Shown one piece after another: positions 1-6,647 of a stretch of DNA of 42,550 nt. The position numbers and the translations under genes are program-made. Position 1 is the stretch's first letter. Each line of letters begins with the position of its first letter. The DNA lies in NCBI GenBank assembly GCA_934675115.1, contig CAKUPH010000007.1, positions 1-42,550 on the forward strand, given 5' to 3'. Below the pieces are notes generated by a model. It made no database searches. It was not told the DNA's origin and saw nothing but the letters and a program-made list of their open reading frames with translations. The stretch comes from an uncultured Oscillospiraceae bacterium (GTDB lineage: Bacteria; Bacillota; Clostridia; Oscillospirales; Oscillospiraceae).

Positions 1-13
1 GAGCTGCCGCGGC

Positions 14-400
14 TCAGTCCTTTTTTTCACGCTCCGCGACCAGCTCATTCGCCATTTTCTCCAGCGCCGCCCAGCCGTCCGCGTCGAGCCGGGACATCAT
101 GGAGACGAAGCGGCGCTTGAAGGAGTCGTCCCGCTCCCGCAGCACTTCGCCCACGAAGTCCGCGATCTGCTCGTCGCGCGTGACTTCATTAAACATATCG
201 CCCGCGCCCGTGCGCAGCCACGTTTCATTTACATTGAATTCCTCGCAGATGTCCCGGATGGTGCGGTCGCTGGGGGCAGAAAGCCCGGATGTCAATTTAG
301 AAACAAAAGGCTGCCCGACTCCAACCCGCTCGGCAAAGGCTGTTTTTGTCAGGCCAGACGCTTTCAGCACGGCATCTATCCGCTGGTTTATGGCTTCCAT
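14..400 (-). CDS. XRE/CI-type phage repressor
   Basis: A 128-residue protein with an N-terminal Cro/CI helix-turn-helix: residues 6-60 read TKTAFAERVGVGQPFVSKLT followed by SAPSDRTIRDICEEFNV, the usual five-helix XRE layout. The remainder is charged and helical and has no Ser-Lys autoproteolysis dyad, so it is a short repressor unlike full-length lambda CI. The start is supported by an AGGAGGTGA Shine-Dalgarno a few bases upstream. It is the first gene leftward from a divergent promoter region containing inverted repeats, so by position it is the likely lysogeny repressor, repressing the rightward promoter and probably autoregulating. The DNA-binding role is strong; the lysogeny role is inferred from context. 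Confidence 0.88.
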   Translation of the reverse strand: MEAINQRIDAVLKASGLTKTAFAERVGVGQPFVSKLTSGLSAPSDRTIRDICEEFNVNETWLRTGAGDMFNEVTRDEQIADFVGEVLRERDDSFKRRFVSMMSRLDADGWAALEKMANELVAEREKKD

Positions 401-425
401 TCGCCATCACCTCCTATCACAACTG

Positions 426-454
426 AGGATAACACAGCGGAATCGGCAAGTCAA
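426..454 (-). promoter_or_regulatory. Leftward promoter of the repressor gene
   Basis: Read on the minus strand, a -35 TTGACT (449-454) is separated by exactly 17 bases from a -10 TATCCT (426-431). It lies about 25 bp upstream of the repressor start codon and abuts the operator-like palindrome at 464-476. It matches the sigma-A consensus except at two -10 positions. Confidence 0.6.
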
Positions 455-463
455 GGAAAAAAT

Positions 464-476
464 ATTCCTGAGGAAT
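464..476. promoter_or_regulatory. Probable repressor operator 1
   Basis: ATTCCTGAGGAAT is a perfect 6+6 inverted repeat around one central base. It sits between the divergent -35 elements, the classic place for a phage repressor site. Confidence 0.5.
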
Positions 477-486
477 GAAAAAACGC

Positions 487-515
487 TTGACAGAAGTCGT
501 GAAGCATGATATGGT
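487..515 (+). promoter_or_regulatory. Rightward early promoter
   Basis: A perfect -35 TTGACA (487-492), a 17-base spacer and the -10 TATGGT (510-515) face away from the repressor promoter. It is flanked by two palindromes. The first same-strand gene begins only at 1694, so a transcript would run antisense through the two minus-strand genes at 648-1592 unless it ends at the hairpins near 587-638. Confidence 0.6.
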
Positions 516-523
516 ATGCGCAG

Positions 524-535
524 GGAATGAATTCC
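524..535. promoter_or_regulatory. Probable repressor operator 2
   Basis: GGAATGAATTCC contains GGAAT and ATTCC arms, the same half-site bases as operator 1 but in the opposite arrangement. It lies just downstream of the rightward -10, where a bound repressor would block initiation. Confidence 0.35.
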
Positions 536-586
536 GTTCCCGGACTCATGGATTGGGAACACCGGCCCACCCGGCAGGCTGAAAAA

Positions 587-638
587 TTTTCCGTGCTACG
601 CTACGGAAAAAGCCGATTGCCTGCTTGACAATCGGCTT
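587..638 (-). terminator. Terminator of the 648-1301 gene, with an adjacent hairpin
   Basis: On the minus strand a 10-bp stem (arms 610-619 and 629-638, loop of 9) is followed by a T run (607-610), a rho-independent terminator placed just after the 648-1301 stop. The T run also forms part of a second stem, TTTTCCGT/ACGGAAAA (587-594 and 603-610), which could act in the other direction. Confidence 0.6.
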
Positions 639-647
639 GATGGCCCC

Positions 648-1301
648 TCACGACGAGGGCTTATGTACGGAATAGGCGGACTCCCGCCAGCGCACGATGC
701 TTTGCACCGGGCGCGGCCTCGGACCGAGGCGGGTGGTGAGCTCCCTCGCGAGGAGGTCGTGCGAGCAGAGGGTGACACCCTTGATCGTCTGGCGGCGCAG
801 CCCGGTGTTCACGGTTGAGACGAGGACCCCGCACTTGGAAAAACCCCACGACTGGTCGTGGTACTTCTGAATGCGGTTCCGGTAGCGCCGGACACTGAGG
901 GAGAGCTTCCAGGCTACGTCCGGGTCGGAGAGGTCCCTGTCCTTAAATTCAAGGATAACCACCTGCCCCCGGGCAACGAGAATGCAGTCCGGGTAAATAG
1001 CGTACCCCTCAGCCACGCCCCCGTTTTTCCGGGGCGGGTACTTGGGCAGGCCGTACTCGAAGATGATGTGGATGCCACTGTAGGTGGGGCCCATTTCCGT
1101 GAGGGCCGCCCGAAGGGCAGCCCCGCTGCTCTCCCAGGCGCGTCTCTGCTGCGGGGTCACCGCGAAGGGCGCGACACGGGGATACCGGGCGGTCATCTGC
1201 TCCAGCCAGTCCCCGGGGGTGAGGGCGAGGAAGGCCCGCACCGTTCCGCACCAGCAGAATTTGTTTACGCACTTCACCAGCACCAGTCCTTTCAATTCCA
1301 C
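648..1301 (-). CDS. PD-(D/E)XK nuclease-like protein
   Basis: A 217-residue protein on the minus strand. Its centre reads YPDCILVARGQVVILEFKDR, which fits the PD-(D/E)XK fold: an acidic residue, a beta hairpin and E-x-K. This family includes restriction enzymes, repair nucleases and many phage defence or recombination nucleases. The start is uncertain: GTG at 1301 is the longest option, but an AAAGGA lies better placed for an internal GTG near 1277, giving a start before KCVNKF. It has its own terminator and opposes the early operon, so it may be expressed in the lysogen, as lysogenic-conversion genes often are. Substrate and partner cannot be told from sequence. Confidence 0.65.
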   Translation of the reverse strand: MELKGLVLVKCVNKFCWCGTVRAFLALTPGDWLEQMTARYPRVAPFAVTPQQRRAWESSGAALRAALTEMGPTYSGIHIIFEYGLPKYPPRKNGGVAEGYAIYPDCILVARGQVVILEFKDRDLSDPDVAWKLSLSVRRYRNRIQKYHDQSWGFSKCGVLVSTVNTGLRRQTIKGVTLCSHDLLARELTTRLGPRPRPVQSIVRWRESAYSVHKPSS

Positions 1302-1353
1302 AGCCGTCCCGCCTCAGATGCCCGTCGTACTGACGTCGGGCATGGCGGGTTCA

Positions 1354-1408
1354 CAGTTCAACGGGTTCTCCGGATCAACGGTTCAGCGGGCCTCAGTTCA
1401 ACGGGTTC
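1354..1408. repeat. Direct repeat CAGTTCAACGGGTTC, two copies 40 bp apart
   Basis: Exact 15-base copies occupy 1354-1368 and 1394-1408, with a degenerate copy between them. Near reverse-complement matches (GAACCTGTTGAACCCG and GATGAACCCG) recur at about 2484-2515. They look like protein-binding iterons in the control region; function unknown. Confidence 0.5.
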
Positions 1409-1592
1409 AGAATGACAGTCCACGACTCAACGTGCGGAACCGGGCAAGGTAGTCACGCCACTCGGAGGGGATGTCATATGTGCAATGACAGCCCTGGCAA
1501 GTAACGGTCTTGCCGGTATACTCCACGTCAACGCGGACCTGCTGACCACAAACGGGACAGCCAAAGACGACGGAGCGTTCCAGACGATCCAT
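1407..1592 (-). CDS. Small zinc-ribbon protein
   Basis: A 61-residue protein with two CxxC knuckles, CPVC and CQGC, separated by VDVEYTGKTVT. This resembles the MJ0042-type zinc ribbon (CPxC ... GKxVxCxxC). The start ATG at 1592 has a GGAGGTG Shine-Dalgarno; longer upstream starts are not supported. It could bind nucleic acid or be a protein-interaction module. It lies between the 24-nt inverted repeats, opposite to the early operon. Confidence 0.7.
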   Translation of the reverse strand: MDRLERSVVFGCPVCGQQVRVDVEYTGKTVTCQGCHCTYDIPSEWRDYLARFRTLSRGLSF

Positions 1593-1693
1593 GAGATCAC
1601 CTCCCTCAGTGCTTGCTTGACGGGCATCTGAGGCAGGACGGCTCAACAGTGTCAGTAACAGCATCATAACACAGCTCAGGGAGGTGAGCAAGC

Positions 1694-1849
1694 ATGAGCG
1701 AACGGGAAGAGAAAATTCTGGAGCCCCTGAAGAGGGTGCTCCCCACGCTGAGTGAGTCGGAGCAGGAGAAGCTGCTGGCCTTCGGCGAGGGCATGGCATT
1801 CATGGCGGATCAGCGCCCTGGCAGGCATGATACCGCGGCACAGGCGTAA
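1694..1849 (+). CDS. Small helical phage protein, first gene of the rightward operon
   Basis: A 51-residue ORF beginning MSEREEKILEPLKRVLPTLS, with GAGGTGA 7 bp upstream of the ATG. The sequence is amphipathic and helical with no zinc or helix-turn-helix motif. Small proteins with a similar KVLP-L-EDEQEKLL-G--EG-A pattern occur beside repressors in Firmicutes phages, but I cannot assign a function. Its position suggests an early regulatory partner. Confidence 0.6.
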   Translation: MSEREEKILEPLKRVLPTLSESEQEKLLAFGEGMAFMADQRPGRHDTAAQA

Positions 1850-1941
1850 ACCCAGGCAAAGGAGATCACATAAATACAAGCCCGTAAAACGTGCAAACGT
1901 CGATTCGAAATAACCGAAAAAATGCGAAAGGAACTACTGCT

Positions 1942-2187
1942 ATGAACGACAAACTGAATTTTCCCGCAGAAACTGAGAAGCCGGACAGCCCGATCATCCT
2001 CCGCTGCTACGACATGGCCAACCCCGGCTGCCGGAGGCTGAACGGGACGCTCCGGGTCACGCCGGAGGCGGAGCTGGCCGTCCGGCGGCTGAGCGCGTAT
2101 ACCGGCCTGACCCAGCGGGACGTGGCCTCTGAGCTCATTATTCAGGCCGCGGCGATCTGTCAGGTGGTGAAAGGAGGTGAGCGGTGA
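1942..2187 (+). CDS. Small RHH-like protein
   Basis: An 81-residue protein. The second half (LNGTLRVTPEAELAVRRLSA, then TGLTQRDVASELIIQAA) has the strand-helix-helix pattern of ribbon-helix-helix DNA-binding proteins. ATG 1942 is chosen over the upstream GTG 1891 because GAAAGGAA lies about 10 bp before it and the extra residues are low complexity. The stop overlaps the next start (TGATG), indicating translational coupling. Confidence 0.65.
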   Translation: MNDKLNFPAETEKPDSPIILRCYDMANPGCRRLNGTLRVTPEAELAVRRLSAYTGLTQRDVASELIIQAAAICQVVKGGER

Positions 2188-2483
2188 TGGATGAGAGACG
2201 GTTCGATCGGCCCATGTACGATAAGGCACACCAGGCGAGGGAGGAGCTGTACTACACCCCGGCGAGTCTGGCAGCCCGGTGGGGGTGCTCCAAGGATCTG
2301 GTCTACGACCTGCTGCGGCAGGGCAGGCTCTGCGGCTTCAAGCTGGGCCGGGACTGGCGGATCTCCGACGAGGCCCGGCTGGCCTACGAGCGGGACCCGA
2401 ACAACAGCGAGAAGGCGGAGTACAGTTACACCCGTCGGCCCGGACGCCGGGCCCGGGCCCCCGCCGTGATGCGCGTGGTCTGA
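2187..2483 (+). CDS. Excisionase-like helix-turn-helix protein
   Basis: A 98-residue protein. Residues 22-65 (YYTPASLAARWGCSKDLVYD, then LLRQGRLCGFKLGRDWRIS) match the MerR-like winged helix of the excisionase/HTH_17 family: aspartate-containing recognition helix, R-x-G-x-L, then a K-x-G-x-x-W/R-I wing. A strong AAAGGAGGTGA precedes it. The C terminus is basic. In phages such proteins serve as Xis or as early regulators; with no integrase in the window, the recombination role is unproven. Confidence 0.75.
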   Translation: MDERRFDRPMYDKAHQAREELYYTPASLAARWGCSKDLVYDLLRQGRLCGFKLGRDWRISDEARLAYERDPNNSEKAEYSYTRRPGRRARAPAVMRVV

Positions 2484-2532
2484 TGAACCTGTTGAACCCG
2501 ATGAACCCGACAACCCGACACGGAGGTACAGC

Positions 2533-3168
2533 ATGAACGAATTTTACGAAGAAGTGAAGCAGAAGAAATCCCTCGTCTCCAGCGCCCGGCACAAGGTCAG
2601 CGGCGCCCGGAGCAGGAAATGCACCCTGCCAAGTGACCACCTGACGGCGGCGCAGAAGCGCGGCCTCAACGGGCCGGTGCATACCTACGCCATCAACCGC
2701 CCCATGACCTGGGCCCAGTTCAAGGAGATGCCTGCTGACCTTCAGCAGGCTCATCTGGACTACGTCCAGAACCGTTTCTCGGTGGGGCTCGGCACCATCG
2801 CCCGGCTGGTCTGGGGCGTGTCCGACTCCTGCGCGTACAGCTACGCCGCAAAGCAGGGGCTCAGCTACCAGAACTTCCGCGGCTGCCACAACGCTGAGGG
2901 CTTCGCCGGGCTGAAGAGCTGGAGCGGTCTGTACGACGAGGCGGAAGCGCCCGAGGAAGAGCCCGATGAAGAGCCGGAGGAGACCGACGAAATCCCCGCC
3001 GCAGAGGAGCCTGCGGAAACCGCCATGGAGCCTGTACTGGCCCGGATGCTGTGCTCCGGCACGGTACTGCGGCTGAGCGGGACCCCGGAGGAGCTGACCC
3101 GGGCCATCGCGGAAGCCCTCGCCGGGCGGGACGCGGAGCTGGAGATTTCCTTCTGCTTCAGAAACTGA
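2533..3168 (+). CDS. Phage protein with putative HTH and acidic linker
   Basis: A 211-residue protein, not assigned to a named family. Residues 56-115 (MTWAQFKEMPADLQQAHLDY, then RFSVGLGTIARLVWGVS) look like a helical DNA-binding segment in which short helices precede a GLGTIARLVWGVS recognition-like helix. Residues 140-170 are a Glu/Pro-rich acidic linker, followed by a short alpha/beta C-terminal domain. Shine-Dalgarno GGAGG precedes the ATG. It sits at the head of the replication module; a regulatory role is only a guess. Confidence 0.65.
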   Translation: MNEFYEEVKQKKSLVSSARHKVSGARSRKCTLPSDHLTAAQKRGLNGPVHTYAINRPMTWAQFKEMPADLQQAHLDYVQNRFSVGLGTIARLVWGVSDSCAYSYAAKQGLSYQNFRGCHNAEGFAGLKSWSGLYDEAEAPEEEPDEEPEETDEIPAAEEPAETAMEPVLARMLCSGTVLRLSGTPEELTRAIAEALAGRDAELEISFCFRN

Positions 3169-3182
3169 GGAGGTAACTGTAA

Positions 3183-3584
3183 ATGAACACCAAGTATCTG
3201 ACCCGCAAAGTGACCATTGACCGGGCCGGGCTGTCCCGGCTGTTTGCCCGCATCACGTCTCAGGGGGCCGCAGACGCCGCCGAGGCAGGCGGCAAGAAGG
3301 CCATGTACGCGATGATAGACACACTCGCCAACAGCATGACGGCCACCGAGATGGCGAATGCGCTGTTCGGTGATGAGGAGAAGGCCCGGACCATCAGCGG
3401 CGGCCGGTACGCCCTGGCCGCGCTGAGCGCGATCCGCACCGTGTCCGAGCCGCCGGAGTCCTTCCCCGCGGACGACGCCCGCTCCGCCAGTGAGTCCACG
3501 GCCTATGCGGCCATGCGCCTGCTGACCGACGCCGCCGACGAGCTGTTCGGCGCGGACAAGGATGAGGTGGACGACGATGAATGA
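3183..3584 (+). CDS. Unknown phage protein
   Basis: A 133-residue, largely helical, alanine-rich protein with an acidic C terminus ending DKDEVDDDE. The start has GAGGAGGT 10 bp upstream. It overlaps the next gene by 8 bp (ATGAATGA), so the two are translationally coupled. No catalytic motif or membrane segment is visible. Confidence 0.7.
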   Translation: MNTKYLTRKVTIDRAGLSRLFARITSQGAADAAEAGGKKAMYAMIDTLANSMTATEMANALFGDEEKARTISGGRYALAALSAIRTVSEPPESFPADDARSASESTAYAAMRLLTDAADELFGADKDEVDDDE

Positions 3585-4038
3585 CCAGGAGTTTCTGACG
3601 TTCGCCCGGCAGGAGATGGCCCGCCTCGCCCGGGAGATGTCCGGCGAGGACCCTACATCCGACCGCTACACGAAGCTGATGACCCAGATGAGCAATCTGG
3701 TCTGGCTGGTCCGGGACGTCCCCGGTGAACATACCGCTCCGGCTGGCGTGGAGAACGCGGTCGTCTATGAGCCGATGTTCGACGAGCCGAAGCAGGAGAC
3801 CGGGACCGGGGAGCCCGGCGGCGGGGAAGCCGTTGAAGAGGAGCCTGCCCCCGTCGAAGAAGAGCCCGCGGTTGACCGGGTGGCCCTTCGCGCGGCCCTT
3901 GCCGAGGCGAAGAGCAAGGGCGTGAACCTCTCCGAGCTGCTCCGCCAGTTCGGCGTCCGCAAGTATTCCGACGTGCCCGACGACAAGCTGGCCGAGCTGG
4001 ACCGGCTGCGCCGGGAGGCCGTGGAGGCCCTGGGCTGA
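3577..4038 (+). CDS. Unknown phage protein with Glu/Pro linker
   Basis: A 153-residue protein starting at ATG 3577 (MNDQEFLTFARQEMARLARE). A start at 3562 is possible but lies deeper inside the previous gene and has no Shine-Dalgarno of its own. An N-terminal helical segment is joined by a Glu/Pro/Gly linker to a C-terminal helical domain (ALAEAKSKGVNLSELLRQFG), which resembles a small SAP-like or primase-helper fold. It overlaps the DUF2800 gene by one base. Confidence 0.65.
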   Translation: MNDQEFLTFARQEMARLAREMSGEDPTSDRYTKLMTQMSNLVWLVRDVPGEHTAPAGVENAVVYEPMFDEPKQETGTGEPGGGEAVEEEPAPVEEEPAVDRVALRAALAEAKSKGVNLSELLRQFGVRKYSDVPDDKLAELDRLRREAVEALG

Positions 4039-5246
4039 TGCCGGGGCTCCACGCGGTACTGTCCGCCTCGGCCGCCAAGCGGTGGCTGTCCTGCCCGCCC
4101 TCTGCCCGGCTGGAGGAAAAGCTGAAGGGTATCTTCGGCGAGAAGTCCTCCCCCTACGCAGAGGAGGGCACTCAGGCCCACGCGGTGGCGGAGCTCAAGC
4201 TGCGCCGGGCAAACGGGGAGATCAACGAGTTCAGCTACAAGGCCCAGCGGGAGCAGCTGGGCCTGATGGAGCGCAGTTATGAGATCGCGGTGGACACCTA
4301 CTGCGACGAGGTGCTGTCCCGCTACTACACGGCGCAGAAGATCGACCCCGGCGCAGTGCTGCTGCTGGAGCAGCGGCTGGACTTCTCGCCCTGGGTCCCG
4401 AGCGGGTTCGGCACCGGCGACGCGGTGATCATCTCGGACAAGACTCTGGAGGTCATGGACGCCAAGTTCGGGTCCGGGGTGCGCATCGTCGCCATGGGCA
4501 ACACACAAGCCCGGCTGTACGGCCTCGGGGCCATCAATGTTTTCGGGCTCCTCTATGACTTCACCCACGTGCGGAACACCATCATCCAGCCCCGGGTGAA
4601 CGAGGACCCGGTGACGGAGGAGACCCTGACCCGGGAGGAGCTGGAGGCCTGGGGCGAGAGCATCCGCCCGGCGGCGGAGCTGGCGTGGAAGGGGCTGGGC
4701 GAGTACAAGCCCGGCGACCACTGCAAATTCTGCGCCGCCCGCGCCCTGTGCGCCGCCCGGGCCGCCGAGGCCATGCGGGGCTTCACCCACGGCTTCGCCA
4801 CGCCGGGACTCATCGACGACGCGGACATCCCCGGCATTCTGGAGGTGGCCGACGTCGCGGAGAGCTGGATCCGCGACGTCCGGGCCTATGCCCGGAATCA
4901 GGCGCTCCGGGGACAGCAGTGGGCTGGATTCAAATTAGTCCGGGGGCGCAAGGGCAACCGGGCCTGGAAAGACGAGGAGGCCGTCCGGGAACAGCTCATC
5001 CGGGCGGGATACACCGAGGAGCAGTACGCGGTCCATAAGCTGCGGCCCCCCGGCGAGATCGAGAAGGAGCTGGGCAAGCAGGCCTTCAGCGCGCTGGTGG
5101 CAAAGTACGTCACGCAGGCCGATGGAGCGCTGAACCTGGTGCCCGAGAGCGATAAGAGGATAGAGTTCGCCGCAGCAGACGCGGACTTTTCCGATATGGC
5201 GGGAAGCGCGGAGGATAGACCCGCAGGGGAGTTTGGAACGGAGTGA
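4038..5246 (+). CDS. DUF2800 (RecB/Cas4-like PD-(D/E)XK) protein
   Basis: A 402-residue protein with the DUF2800 signature: N-terminal LSASAAKRWLSCPPSARLEE, SSPYAEEGTQAHAVAELKL, the nuclease core around GTGDAVIISDKTLEVMDAKF, and the cysteine-rich HCKFCAARALCAAR segment. The family belongs to the PD-(D/E)XK superfamily and is found with DUF2815 and PolA in Firmicutes phages, where it is presumed to act in replication or recombination. The last 13 residues and the stop are encoded by the 130-bp repeat starting at 5206, so the original C terminus seems to have been replaced by repeat sequence. Confidence 0.88.
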   Translation: MPGLHAVLSASAAKRWLSCPPSARLEEKLKGIFGEKSSPYAEEGTQAHAVAELKLRRANGEINEFSYKAQREQLGLMERSYEIAVDTYCDEVLSRYYTAQKIDPGAVLLLEQRLDFSPWVPSGFGTGDAVIISDKTLEVMDAKFGSGVRIVAMGNTQARLYGLGAINVFGLLYDFTHVRNTIIQPRVNEDPVTEETLTREELEAWGESIRPAAELAWKGLGEYKPGDHCKFCAARALCAARAAEAMRGFTHGFATPGLIDDADIPGILEVADVAESWIRDVRAYARNQALRGQQWAGFKLVRGRKGNRAWKDEEAVREQLIRAGYTEEQYAVHKLRPPGEIEKELGKQAFSALVAKYVTQADGALNLVPESDKRIEFAAADADFSDMAGSAEDRPAGEFGTE

Positions 5247-5335
5247 GGGCGAGCGGAGGGGCGGAAGCCGCCCCGCAGACCAGCCCGAATCGAAGCGAAA
5301 ACGACCCGGCCGCAGGTCCAATCCGAAGCGTGACA
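5206..5335. repeat. Structured dispersed repeat, family 1, copy A (130 bp)
   Basis: It runs from GCGCGGAG to AGCGTGACA and is exactly 130 bp, like copies C and D. An outer stem (GACCCGC with GCAGGTC, one wobble pair) encloses a strong inner hairpin, GGGGCGG/CCGCCCC. The paired bases differ from those of the other copies but still pair. It spans the 3' end of the DUF2800 gene and the intergenic space. Confidence 0.85.
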
Positions 5336-5378
5336 ATACCGAAAACCCTACATCTGAAACCTGAAGGAGAAATGCAAA

Positions 5379-5939
5379 ATGGCAAACTACAACAAGAAGA
5401 TCAGTGACACCTGCGTTCGTCTGGGCGAAGTCCGCTTTTCCTACGCCCACGTATTCGAGCCTCGCCAGAGCGACAACGGCGGCGAACCCAAGTACAGCGT
5501 GTGCATCCTGATCCCCAAGACCGACAAGGCCACGGTGGAGCTGGTGCGGGAGGCCGTGGCCGCCGCCGAGGAGAAGGGCAAGACCTCCAAGTGGGGCGGC
5601 AAGCTCCCCGCCAAGCGCGGCAATCCCCTCCGCGACGGCGACGAGGAGGAGAAGGGCCCCGAGTACGAGGGGATGTACTTCGTCAACGCCTCCAGCAAGC
5701 AGAAGCCCGGCGTCCGCGTTCTGGAGGGCGGCAAGGTGGTGGAGGCCCTGGACACCGAGGACTTCTACTCCGGCTGCTGGGGCGCGGTGACGGTGAACTT
5801 CTTCCCCTACGACTCCTCCGGCAACAAGGGCGTGGGCGCGGGCCTGAACAACCTCATCAAGACCCGGGACGACGAGCGTCTGGCTGGCGGCGCCACCGCG
5901 GAGCAGGACTTCGCGGACCTGGGTGATGAATTGGACTAA
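5379..5939 (+). CDS. DUF2815 ssDNA-binding-like protein
   Basis: A 186-residue protein matching DUF2815: N-terminal VRFSYAHVFEPR, KYSVCILIPKTD, a central YEGMYFVNASSKQKPGV and FYSGCWGAVTVNFFPYD. Members are OB-fold-like phage single-strand-binding proteins encoded next to DUF2800 and PolA. It would coat template strands made by the helicases in this window. Shine-Dalgarno AAGGAGA lies 7 bp before the ATG. The C terminus is acidic (DFADLGDELD), as in many SSBs that recruit partners through an acidic tip. Confidence 0.88.
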   Translation: MANYNKKISDTCVRLGEVRFSYAHVFEPRQSDNGGEPKYSVCILIPKTDKATVELVREAVAAAEEKGKTSKWGGKLPAKRGNPLRDGDEEEKGPEYEGMYFVNASSKQKPGVRVLEGGKVVEALDTEDFYSGCWGAVTVNFFPYDSSGNKGVGAGLNNLIKTRDDERLAGGATAEQDFADLGDELD

Positions 5940-5970
5940 AGGCACGGGCGTCAGCGCCTGAAAACGAAAC

Positions 5971-5996
5971 AGGGCCCCCGCGGGAGCGGGGGCCCT
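5971..5996 (+). terminator. Strong GC hairpin after DUF2815
   Basis: An 11-bp perfect stem (5971-5981 with 5986-5996) has a GGGA loop. There is no T tract, so it may be an attenuator, a processing site or an mRNA 3' stabiliser rather than a complete intrinsic terminator. Confidence 0.5.
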
Positions 5997-6017
5997 ATCT
6001 GCCAGAAGGAGGTACAT

Positions 6018-6647
6018 ATGAAGATCATCAACACATCCGTAGAGATCCTGACCCCGCTGGATGGGGACGCCGTCCTGCGCCACATCGAGCAGTGCGGGCG
6101 GGTCTGCTACAAGTCCGAGCACCGGATCACGGAGGGCAGCGCGGAGAAATTCGTCCGGGGCATCATCAAGCGGGGCCACGAGGCCGTGCTGGAGCACTTC
6201 GACATCACGGTGCGGTTCATCTGCGACCGGGGCGTGAGCCACGAGATCGTCCGGCACCGGATGGCCAGCTACTGTCAGGAGAGCACCCGCTACTGCAACT
6301 ATTCCAAGGAGGGCTTCGGCGGCGAGATCACGGTCATAGAGCCGATCTATCTGACGCCGGGCACCGCCGCCTACGACGAGTGGGAAGCGGCCTGCCGCCG
6401 GGCTGAGACAGCATACTTCAGTCTGCTTAACTGGGGCTGCACCCCGCAGGAGGCCCGGGCCGTGCTCCCCAACAGCCTCAAGACCGAGGTTGTCATGACA
6501 GCCAACCTGCGGGAGTGGCGTCACTTCCTTCGTCTGCGCACCGACCCCGCGGCCCACGTCCAGATGCGGGAGGTGGCCGGGCAGCTGCTCGACCAGCTCC
6601 GGGCACAGGTCCCCGTGGTGTTTGACGACATCGGAGCACGGGCATGA
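6018..6647 (+). CDS. thyX: Flavin-dependent thymidylate synthase ThyX
   Basis: A 209-residue protein carrying the ThyX signature RHRMASYCQESTRY (RHRxxSxxxxSxR) near residues 80-93. It also has the helical FAD/dUMP-binding parts around residues 50-75 (KRGHEAVLEHFDITVRFICD) and the C-terminal RTDPAAHVQMREVAGQLL. ThyX methylates dUMP to dTMP using FAD, NADPH and methylene-tetrahydrofolate, supplying thymidylate for phage replication. AAGGAGG precedes the ATG. The 4-bp overlap with the polymerase gene (ATGA) couples their translation. Length is normal for the family. Confidence 0.96.
   Translation: MKIINTSVEILTPLDGDAVLRHIEQCGRVCYKSEHRITEGSAEKFVRGIIKRGHEAVLEHFDITVRFICDRGVSHEIVRHRMASYCQESTRYCNYSKEGFGGEITVIEPIYLTPGTAAYDEWEAACRRAETAYFSLLNWGCTPQEARAVLPNSLKTEVVMTANLREWRHFLRLRTDPAAHVQMREVAGQLLDQLRAQVPVVFDDIGARA

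Larger units (their letters stand above)
1303..1642. repeat. 24-nt inverted repeats flanking the zinc-ribbon gene
   Basis: The bases at 1303-1326 and the reverse complement of 1619-1642 agree at 23 of 24 positions (core CCTCAGATGCCCGTC). They bracket 292 bp containing one small gene. The same motif therefore lies, in each gene's sense orientation, directly upstream of the minus-strand gene ending at 648 and of the plus-strand gene at 1694. It could be a duplicated control site or the ends of a small element; no target-site duplication is visible. Confidence 0.6.
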
